Shown here one piece after another: positions 55,952-62,364 of a stretch of 64,000 bases of DNA. The notes under the pieces are model-generated. The model saw nothing but the letters and a program-made list of their open reading frames with translations. It was not told where the DNA came from and did not search any database. How positions within the stretch are numbered: position 1 is the first letter of the stretch; every line of letters begins with the position of its first letter. Both the position numbers and the translations under genes were made by a program. Source of the DNA: an uncultured Lactobacillus sp. (GTDB lineage Bacteria > Bacillota > Bacilli > Lactobacillales > Lactobacillaceae); contig CALNAJ010000046.1 of assembly GCA_937874695.1 (NCBI GenBank), positions 1 through 64,000 on the forward strand, read 5' to 3'.

Positions 55952-56842
55952 ATGAACACAAAAGACTTAGCCTATTTCGACCGTTTAATTCATTTAAAAA
56001 ACTTTTCGCAGGTTGCCCTGGAGTTCGGCGTGACTCAGCCGACGATTACCACCGCTATCAAGCGGTTGGAGACGGAGTTTGGGTCGAAGCTGGTGTTACG
56101 TGACCGGGTCCACAACACCCTGACGGTGACGGCGAGTGGCCAGCAATTGGCGATTCACGCGGCAGCCATTCTGGAAAGATTAGCGTTAGCCCATCATGAG
56201 ATCAGCAATCTAACACAGCAGCGAACGGTGCTGGGGCTACCGCCAATTATTGAGAATCACTATTTCCCGCGGGTGGCGGCCCATCTGCAGGAACTGGGCA
56301 TGTTGGAGAACATCGAGACGTTGGAAGGTGGATCGGTCTGGCTGCGCAACGCCCTGAGCGACGGGCAGGTGGATCTGGCCCTACTGGGGTCGACGGCCCC
56401 GCTCGCGTACGAGACGTTGGTGGCTGAGGAGTTCGACCGCAAGCCATTCAATATTTTTGTCTCGCGTGAGCACCCGTTGGCGTCGCGCAAGCGAATTTAC
56501 TTCAGTGAGCTACGCCGGGAAAAGTTTGTGTTATTTAATAGTAGTTTTATCCATAATACGGCGTTCAATCAGTTGGCGCGACGTAACCATTTCCGGCCGG
56601 ACGTGGTCTACCGGGCCCGTGACACCCATATCATCATGAATCTGGTCGCGGAAAATGTGGGCGTCACCTACCTAACGGCTCTGGTCGATCAGCACCGCGA
56701 TGACGTGGTCCGGCTGGAACTGTTGGATGACGAGCAACCGGCGTTTATTTCCAGCATTGTCTACCGCTCGTCGCATGTGCTGACACCAGCGCAGAAGCAG
56801 GTGTTGGCGGTGTTGCGGGGGACGCTGGAAGAAAAATTATAG
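55952..56842 (+). CDS. mleR: LysR family regulator of the malolactic locus
   Basis: 296 residues. N-terminal helix-turn-helix LIHLKNFSQVALEFGVTQPTITTAIKRLETEFGSKLVLRDR, then a substrate-binding domain of the LysR type (VLGLPPIIENHYFPRVAAHLQEL). ATG at 55952 with GAGGGGAG upstream. It is divergent from mleS; MleR proteins activate the mle operon in the presence of malate. The assignment is from family and position. Confidence 0.9.
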   Translation: MNTKDLAYFDRLIHLKNFSQVALEFGVTQPTITTAIKRLETEFGSKLVLRDRVHNTLTVTASGQQLAIHAAAILERLALAHHEISNLTQQRTVLGLPPIIENHYFPRVAAHLQELGMLENIETLEGGSVWLRNALSDGQVDLALLGSTAPLAYETLVAEEFDRKPFNIFVSREHPLASRKRIYFSELRREKFVLFNSSFIHNTAFNQLARRNHFRPDVVYRARDTHIIMNLVAENVGVTYLTALVDQHRDDVVRLELLDDEQPAFISSIVYRSSHVLTPAQKQVLAVLRGTLEEKL

Positions 56843-56864
56843 TGGGATTTTCGATTGGCTAAAT

Positions 56865-56903
56865 AAAACTGCCAGCACCCTAAAAAGGCGCTGGCAGTTT
56901 TGG
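56865..56903. terminator. Bidirectional terminator
   Basis: AAAACTGCCAGC (56865-56876) pairs with GCTGGCAGTTTT (56890-56901). It lies between mleR and a convergent gene. Confidence 0.92.
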
Positions 56904-56904
56904 T

Positions 56905-57594
56905 CTATCGTTTGGGAAAGGGAATAATATTTGAGGACTTACCGGACTGATTGTCGTTGTCATCCCGTAGGTAGCCAAATTCCTGTTCCATGAATTTGTC
57001 GAATTCTTCGGGCGTATCAGGAACCTCATCGTCATCATCCGTGGTTACTTCGGTATAGAGGTTATGAGCCTGTGCGTACTGCATCAGTTGGCCCACGCCT
57101 TCGCGATTGGATTTGTAGGCGTAGAGCACGTGATCGATGCCCAGCGCATCAGGAATCTGGTCGATGGCGTCGGCTGGCACATTCTTTTTAATTCGCTTGT
57201 AGGCCTCATTATCAATGAAGGAAAATGAAAATTTAGACGTCGTCACGGTCAGGGTGTCGTCCTCGTTACTGAGATCCTGAAGGTCACTGAGGGGGATGGT
57301 GAATTCTTCTCGCTTGTTGGTCATGAGATTTTTGGTGATTAGTTTGAGAGTGTCCTGTGGCGTCAACAGGTTGTCCTGCCGGCGTTCTTGAGCTTCGGCC
57401 AAGGCATCAGTCACCAGCTTTTCGAATTGGTCGTCGGACAGGTGTAGGACATCCTGGGAAGCCTGCATGGAGAGCATAAGTAGATTGCGGAAAACGTCGA
57501 CGTTGGCATAGTCGGGGGTTTCCGGGGTAAATGTGATCTGCGGGTCGCCCTGTGGGGTGAGGCTGGCTTGATAAATGATGTGGTCGTGGCTCAT
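56905..57594 (-). CDS. Hypothetical acidic cytoplasmic protein
   Basis: 229 residues, soluble, no membrane span. The first 60 residues read like a beta-rich start (ITFTPETPDYANVDVFRNLLML), the middle is helical and charged, and the tail is very acidic (TTDDDDEVPDTPEEF) ending with the short basic IIPFPKR. I considered the adaptor protein MecA because of size and acidity but its motifs are missing. ACAGGAGG precedes the ATG. It lies next to the right end of a tnpB element. Confidence 0.7.
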   Translation of the reverse strand: MSHDHIIYQASLTPQGDPQITFTPETPDYANVDVFRNLLMLSMQASQDVLHLSDDQFEKLVTDALAEAQERRQDNLLTPQDTLKLITKNLMTNKREEFTIPLSDLQDLSNEDDTLTVTTSKFSFSFIDNEAYKRIKKNVPADAIDQIPDALGIDHVLYAYKSNREGVGQLMQYAQAHNLYTEVTTDDDDEVPDTPEEFDKFMEQEFGYLRDDNDNQSGKSSNIIPFPKR

Positions 57595-57679
57595 AGTGGT
57601 CCTCCTGTAAAGTTTGTCTTGCCCCCATTATACCTGGAATTTAGAAAGTTGCGCCGGATTTTGAGAACTTGTATGATTA

Positions 57680-57838
57680 ACTGTCAACCACGCCCGTTTA
57701 AAAACGGACGCTTGTGAGAACCACACCCCATGACATGGTGATCACAATTTGCTTAGATACAGCGATTGCCTACGAATAGGACTTATCCGCTAATTACCAA
57801 AGCCTTTTAGGTCCGCAGGTTGCCAGGCGGACTCATTT
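57680..57838 (-). ncRNA. Candidate omega RNA of the second element
   Basis: The 160 bp after this tnpB stop codon are non-coding and end in the conserved right-end hairpin, as expected for the guide RNA of TnpB. Internal complementarity is visible (CCATGACATGG, GTCCGCCTGG..CCGCAGG). Ends are estimates. Confidence 0.4.
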
Positions 57839-59092
57839 TTATAGTGTTGCTAAACCCTTAGCTAAAATATTTTTAGCAGCGTTATGATCACGCACATGGA
57901 ATACCCCACAATTAGGACACGTCCACTTGCGATCAGCCAACGTCAACTTGTTTTTACCGATCATGATGTGCCCACAGTGGCTACAAGTTTGCGTGGTATT
58001 TCTGGGATTGACGGTCAAAAATTTTCGGCCGTACAACTCAGCTTTGTAGGATAGCATAGACAATAGTGTTCGCCAGCCAACGTCCGTGATACTCATTGCC
58101 AAAGCGTGGTTCCGCAACATATTTTTACTCCGCAGTTCTTCAGCTACGACTAAATCGTGGTTTTTGATTAAGGCCGTAGAGATATGGTGCAAGAAGTTTT
58201 TACGTTGATTAGCAACTTTTAGCTGTAACTTAGCCACTAGTAACCGTTGCTTTTGATAATTCTTTGATGCTGATAACCGTCGCCGACTCTTTTTAACTCG
58301 TCTAGCCCGCCGTGACAGTTTCCGCTGGGCTTTAGCCAGCTTTTCCTTAATCATCCGATAGTACCGTGGATTCGCAATCACCTGTCCATTGGAGTCCGTC
58401 AAAAAGTTATCAAGATTTAGATCAATCCCAACCTTAGATTTCGTAACTCTTTGCTTGGCAACGAAAGGGTGTGTCGATCCAAGCTGCAGAGACACAAAGT
58501 AATGGCCGCAAGCATCCATCGAAACTGTCGTGGTCCCGATTCTAATATCATCGGCTTGGCCTAAAATCTTCGATGGCAGCCCCTTGAAACGGATACGCCC
58601 CAGTTTGGGTAGTTGCAGGTGATGGACATCATTTAGTCTTACGCTACCATTACTCATGGTTGGTACTGTCACCTTGGCACCGTACAAACACGACGTTTGA
58701 TAAGTCTGAGTATAACCACGTTTATGAAATTTAGGCGTCCCCGCTTGATGAACCTGGCGGAATAACTTCCAGGCAGTCTTGTAATTCTTGATAGCGTTGG
58801 CTTTCATCAGACTGTCAAAATCCGGATGATTTAACCAACCATGAATATTGGAGATAGCAGTTGATGGCTTCTTTAGACGTTCAGTCAAATCAGCTATTCG
58901 ATTCAAGATAATTGTAATTGGAATCTTCACTTGCTTTAACCAGAACAAGTCATTATTCATACCGTTCATCTGATTATAAATAAACCGACTGGCGTCACTG
59001 TTACGTTTAATTAGCCGCTTTTGTTCGGTTGAAGGAAAGACTCTAACCTTAACCCCATAATGATAAGGTAATTGTGCCATTGTCTTCGCCAT
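57839..59092 (-). CDS. tnpB: TnpB RNA-guided endonuclease (second type)
   Basis: 417 residues from the ATG at 59092, which has AAAAAAGGGGGGG upstream. RuvC residues are present: Asp224 in VGIDLNL, Glu318 in LVVAEEL and Asp402 in VRDHNAAKN; zinc finger CSHC (370-373) and CPNC (392-395). Sequence around these motifs (GIDLNLDNF, RDHNAAKNIL) differs from the protein at 14477 (GIDRG, NDDRLGAMN), so the two elements belong to different tnpB subgroups. The protein appears intact. Confidence 0.93.
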   Translation of the reverse strand: MAKTMAQLPYHYGVKVRVFPSTEQKRLIKRNSDASRFIYNQMNGMNNDLFWLKQVKIPITIILNRIADLTERLKKPSTAISNIHGWLNHPDFDSLMKANAIKNYKTAWKLFRQVHQAGTPKFHKRGYTQTYQTSCLYGAKVTVPTMSNGSVRLNDVHHLQLPKLGRIRFKGLPSKILGQADDIRIGTTTVSMDACGHYFVSLQLGSTHPFVAKQRVTKSKVGIDLNLDNFLTDSNGQVIANPRYYRMIKEKLAKAQRKLSRRARRVKKSRRRLSASKNYQKQRLLVAKLQLKVANQRKNFLHHISTALIKNHDLVVAEELRSKNMLRNHALAMSITDVGWRTLLSMLSYKAELYGRKFLTVNPRNTTQTCSHCGHIMIGKNKLTLADRKWTCPNCGVFHVRDHNAAKNILAKGLATL

Positions 59093-59235
59093 AAGTCGCC
59101 CCCCCTTTTTTGCTTGATAAAAGCATACCATATGAGTGTGCTGTATCCATAACAAAACGGTTTATAATAATATTTATAAAGGTATCATATGAGTAAGAAA
59201 ACCGTAGAAAACTACATTGCCAGTCAGCGAAGCGC

Positions 59236-59795
59236 ATGGCGACTGGTAAACCCTACAATGATCTCGATCCGGTCCTGATTGCCGCACGGGATCAGGCCAC
59301 AGCAAAGACCAATGCCCTCAATGCTACGGATGATCCGGCAGAACGGATGCGGTTATTTACGGCATTGGTGGGGAGCACCGGTGCTGATCCAGTGGTCAAT
59401 ACCAACTTTCGCTGCGAGTTTGGCACGAATATTCACGTTGGTCGGGACTTCTACGCCAACTACGATGTGGTCATGCTCGATGGCGGTCGGATTACGATTG
59501 GGGATCGTGTCTTGTTTGGTCCCAAAGTGGGCCTGTACACCAGTAATCACCTGTTCGATCCGACTGAACGTCAGCTGGGTGGAAGCCCATTACGATTGGC
59601 GATCAGTGCTGGCTGGCGGCCAACGTGTCGGTGATGCCGGGCGTTACGATTGGCGAGAACACCATTATTGGCGCCAACAGCGTGGTGACGCATGATATCC
59701 CGGCTAACGTGATTGCTGCGGGGAATCCTTGTCGCGTGTTGCGGCCGATCACGGCGGCGGACAAGACCGGATTTGTCGGGCAAGACTTCGTTTGA
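59236..59795 (+). pseudogene. Sugar O-acetyltransferase (LacA/Maa type), frameshifted
   Basis: The first frame (ATGKPYNDLDPVLIAARDQA, then FRCEFGTNIHVGRDFYANYDVVMLDGGRITIGDRVLFGP) is a hexapeptide-repeat maltose/galactoside acetyltransferase up to DPTERQLGG at 59583. The rest continues in another frame as KPITIGDQCWLAANVSVMPG, GENTIIGANSVVTHDIP, AGNPCRVLRPITAADKTG and stops at 59795. So bases are missing near 59583. The start is also doubtful: the ATG at 59236 has no ribosome binding site, while an ATG at 59189 with AAAGG opens a different frame. Lies beside a tnpB element. Confidence 0.82.
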
Positions 59796-59848
59796 AATTA
59801 GGCCGATAGGCTAGAAAGTATCAATTGACAGAGATCCGTGTTACACTG

Positions 59849-59876
59849 ACAGCTCGCCTTGGGGCTGTTTTTTTCG
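59849..59876 (+). terminator. Terminator after the acetyltransferase pseudogene
   Basis: ACAGC pairs with GCTGT around a 10-nt loop, followed by seven T. Confidence 0.65.
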
Positions 59877-59928
59877 TTCAGGTGGTGTATCATCATTAGA
59901 TAGTGCAAAATGAGAGGATAGAATTTTT

Positions 59929-60543
59929 ATGTCGATGTTTTTCCGCGGGCTGTTACTAAGTATCGCGTTGGTCTCGTCAATCGGGATGCAAAATTTATTT
60001 GTCTTTAATAACGCCATCAATCAACGGCTACCACGGGCCGGCATCGTCGCCGTGATGGTCTGGATCGCCGATACGGCCCTGACCTTAGCTGCCTTCTTCG
60101 GAATGGGCGCGCTGATTGGCGCACACGAAACGGTTAAATTAATTATTATGTTACTCGGGGGAATCCTGGTTCTCTGGATTGGGTTCGGGATTCTGCGGTC
60201 CGCCAGTAGTTTTCGGCTGGCAAGTTCCAGTCAGACGATGCCCATGGGCAAGTCGCTGGTCAACGCGTGGGTCGTGACCTGGGCCAATCCCCAAGCCATC
60301 ATCGATACGAGTCTGATGTTTGGCGCTATGCGGAGTACGCTGGCCGACGGGGAAGTCTTCCCGTTTATCACCGGGGTCATTACAGCGACCGCTATCTGGT
60401 TTGCCAGCATCACCCTGATTCTGGGATTGCTGAAGGAACGGTTGCCACAGAAGCTGATGCTCTGGGTCAACATTCTTTCCGGGATCGTCGTCATGCTTTA
60501 CGGGGCCTACCTGCTCTGGCAAGCCGGCCAACTCTTTTGGTAA
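59929..60543 (+). CDS. LysE family amino acid exporter
   Basis: 204 residues, six spans. The N-terminus FFRGLLLSIALVSSIGMQNLFVFNNAINQRLPRAGIVAVMVWIADTALTLAAFFGMGAL is the LysE/ArgO signature, and VNAWVVTWANPQAIIDT the conserved central motif. Such proteins export lysine, arginine or other basic amino acids. GAGAGG precedes the ATG. Monocistronic, with a terminator shared with the convergent CadD gene. Confidence 0.9.
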   Translation: MSMFFRGLLLSIALVSSIGMQNLFVFNNAINQRLPRAGIVAVMVWIADTALTLAAFFGMGALIGAHETVKLIIMLLGGILVLWIGFGILRSASSFRLASSSQTMPMGKSLVNAWVVTWANPQAIIDTSLMFGAMRSTLADGEVFPFITGVITATAIWFASITLILGLLKERLPQKLMLWVNILSGIVVMLYGAYLLWQAGQLFW

Positions 60544-60562
60544 AATTCAGGACTATGCGTTA

Positions 60563-60607
60563 AAAAAGCAGCACGTTCAGGCAAAGTTGTCTGAGCGCGC
60601 TGCTTTT
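60563..60607. terminator. Bidirectional terminator
   Basis: AAAAAGCAGCACGTTCAG pairs with CTGAGCGCGCTGCTTTT with one mismatch around a 10-nt loop. The trailing T run leads into a parS-like site. Confidence 0.88.
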
Positions 60608-60622
60608 GTTTCACATGAAACA
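60607..60622. promoter_or_regulatory. parS-like palindrome, site 8
   Basis: TGTTTCACATGAAACA in a convergent intergenic region, fused to the end of the lysE terminator and 3 bp from the CadD gene's stop codon. Confidence 0.7.
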
Positions 60623-60624
60623 TT

Positions 60625-61197
60625 TTAAAAGAGAATGACCAATCCTACGATGATAAAGAGGAGCGGTGACAACCACGCGCCAAACCGGGCAAAGAAGGCA
60701 GCTGCAGCCGTTGAGCGGGCGAGACGGTGGCTAACAAACAGCCAGAGGGCGACCAGCGCCATGAAGATGAGGAAGACGCCACTAAAATCGACGGCTGTTA
60801 AGCCGGTGAAAAAGGGGATGTAAATGCTGAGATTGTCGCCACCGTTACCCAGCGTTAGCGACCATACCAACGGCAGGCTGACGACGCGGGCCAGTTGCGG
60901 CGGCAACGTTTGGTTATGCCGTGCTGGCCACCAGTTAATGAGACCCGTTACCCCTAGAATAAAGGGAACCAAGCCCAGCCAGTGAGTCCAGTGGGCCACG
61001 TTGAAATGGAGCATGCCCCGGCTGATCAGCCACGAGGCGATAATCAACGTGATGATGCCCAGATGTTGGCCAATGATGATGGCTCGGGACTGCCGACGAT
61101 TCTTGGCGGCCAGCCAGAGGAGCAGGAGCACGATGAGGTCATCGGTGTCCGTGACGAAGAAGATCCCGATGCTGGTGAGCAGTAGTGAGAGTGACAT
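60625..61197 (-). CDS. CadD family cadmium resistance-type transporter
   Basis: 190 residues with five or six spans. The motif FFVTDTDDLIVLLLLWL near the N-terminus and LGNGGDNLSIYIPFF in the middle are those of CadD (Pfam Cad), linked to cadmium resistance in staphylococci and lactobacilli. ATG at 61197 follows AAAGGTTGGG; a TTG four codons earlier is possible. No CadC/CadX regulator is adjacent, so a general or different cation role is possible. Confidence 0.88.
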   Translation of the reverse strand: MSLSLLLTSIGIFFVTDTDDLIVLLLLWLAAKNRRQSRAIIIGQHLGIITLIIASWLISRGMLHFNVAHWTHWLGLVPFILGVTGLINWWPARHNQTLPPQLARVVSLPLVWSLTLGNGGDNLSIYIPFFTGLTAVDFSGVFLIFMALVALWLFVSHRLARSTAAAAFFARFGAWLSPLLFIIVGLVILF

Positions 61198-61228
61198 GAA
61201 CAGACCCAACCTTTATGTTGAAATGAAA

Positions 61229-61262
61229 AAGCGGCCGTCTCCAGCGAGATGACCGCTTTATT
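61229..61262. terminator. Hairpin terminator between CadD and GtrA genes
   Basis: AAAGCGGCCGTCTC pairs with GAGATGACCGCTTT around CAGC with one mismatch. On the minus strand it ends in T and serves gtrA. Confidence 0.88.
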
Positions 61263-61270
61263 TGTCTAAG

Positions 61271-61804
61271 TTACTTAGCTTCTTCTTTGGCTTCAGGCTT
61301 GTGCTTGAAGACGACCTTCATGGATAGGAAGTAGTTGACCGTGACGGCAACCGCGTGACCGATGATCTTGGTGATGGTTCCGTTGGCGCCCATGACGGAG
61401 ATTCCTAACCACAGCATGACGAATTCAATCAGGTACGTGGCAATCCGCGTGCTGTAGAAGGTCCCCATTTCACGAAATGGGGTGTTGGACTTATGCTTGA
61501 AAACGAACGTCCGGTCCAACCAGAAGGACCCTTGGACGACTAACAACCAGTCGATAAAGTTGGCCAGTTGGTATTCGATGCCCAGGGTGTGGGATAGGAA
61601 GTAGAAGAGGGCGATGTTGACGACGACGGTTAGCGCCCCAAATAACAGGTAACGTTGGACTTGGCCGTGAACCTTGTCTTCGACTTCTTCTAATTGTTCC
61701 TCAAATTCTGCTTCCGTTTCTGTTAACTCCGCTTCATACTCTGCTTCAGTAGTAGGGTAATGGTCGTGCCGTAATGGTGTTTTATCTTCTGGTTCGCTCT
61801 CCAT
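61271..61804 (-). CDS. GtrA family membrane protein
   Basis: 177 residues. An acidic N-terminal coiled region (EAEYEAELTETEAEFEEQLEEVEDK) precedes four spans of the GtrA fold (RYLLFGALTVVVNIALFYFLSHTLG, VVQGSFWLDRTFVFKHK, FVMLWLGISVMGANGTITKIIGHAVAVTVNYFLSMKVVFKHK). GtrA proteins help move lipid-linked sugars across the membrane for wall polymer or glycan decoration. A promoter (TTGCAG, 16 bp, TATAAT) is seen upstream. No glycosyltransferase partner is adjacent. Confidence 0.88.
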   Translation of the reverse strand: MESEPEDKTPLRHDHYPTTEAEYEAELTETEAEFEEQLEEVEDKVHGQVQRYLLFGALTVVVNIALFYFLSHTLGIEYQLANFIDWLLVVQGSFWLDRTFVFKHKSNTPFREMGTFYSTRIATYLIEFVMLWLGISVMGANGTITKIIGHAVAVTVNYFLSMKVVFKHKPEAKEEAK

Positions 61805-61910
61805 AACTTCTGAGACCTTTCTGTGACGTTCTAACCCTGAGGCATACCGTTACGAGAGTTTTCAGCGGTCAACCTGAGTTATGAAAACGTGTAATTAAGT
61901 TGCTAATTTA

Positions 61911-61938
61911 ATTATACCGTTTTTAACTGCCACTGCAA
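61911..61938 (-). promoter_or_regulatory. gtrA-like gene promoter
   Basis: On the minus strand TTGCAG (61938-61933), 16 bp, TATAAT (61916-61911), about 105 bp before the start codon. Confidence 0.65.
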
Positions 61939-61959
61939 CGCAACACCACCTTTAATTTG

Positions 61960-62200
61960 AAACTTACTAAGGGTTCAACAAATATGGTTCGCCTATGGCA
62001 GCCAAGGATTCCGCCTGCTGTGGGGACCGGTCCAAGCCAAAGGGCGGTCTTGAACCTCGACTTGAAACCTCGCTAAAACCGCGAGTTTCCAAGCTCGTCC
62101 CATGACCGTAAGAACGGGAAGAAGCAAGCGCCCGTCCTAACGTCATCGTCACGGCTGGCTACATCCTTGACTGCCTTCGGCTTAGGTAGTGTTTAATCAT
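61960..62200. repeat. Non-coding structured intergenic region
   Basis: About 240 bp with several potential stems: GGTTCAA (from 61973)/TTGAACC (near 62050) as outer pair, GACCG/CGGTC (62026-62050), and CTTGAAACCTCGC with GCGAGTTTCCAAG (62060-62092, bulged). No open frame with a ribosome binding site fits. The style recalls the hairpin array at 26571, though I see no shared long word. It is GC-richer than its AT-rich flanks, which suggests an inserted or transcribed structured element. Confidence 0.5.
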
Positions 62201-62295
62201 TAGTAAGAGAATGTGGTAATAAGTTTGGAATTAACGTGATAGTATTGGCAGTTGGAAGTGTCAAGATTATCCAATTAGTTTTGTAAAAACAGCTT

Positions 62296-62332
62296 AAAAA
62301 ACAACGCGCCCATAGATTTCATGAGCGCGTTG
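62296..62332 (-). terminator. Terminator of the OppA-type gene
   Basis: CAACGCGC (62302-62309) pairs with GCGCGTTG (62325-62332); on the minus strand it is followed by six T. Confidence 0.92.
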
Positions 62333-62364
62333 CGAGGGGGTGCTTTAAAGTTGCGGAACAGGTG

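Larger units (their letters stand above)
57675..59190 (-). mobile_element. Second tnpB-only IS605-type element
   Basis: About 1.5 kb. On the minus strand the right end has the hairpin CGTCCGTTT/AAACGGGCG (about 57710-57690) followed by TGGTTGAC, with the T-G wobble and short apex seen in the first element, whose right end also finishes TTGAC. No left-end hairpin is recognisable upstream of tnpB, so the left end may be damaged. CATATGAGT occurs at 59129-59137 and 59186-59194 near the presumed left boundary. No tnpA. Confidence 0.6.

Noticed and set aside
56905..57594. Possible MecA adaptor protein
   Set aside because: Size and acidity fit, but the N-terminal MEMERIN-type motif and the C-terminal ClpC-binding pattern are absent.
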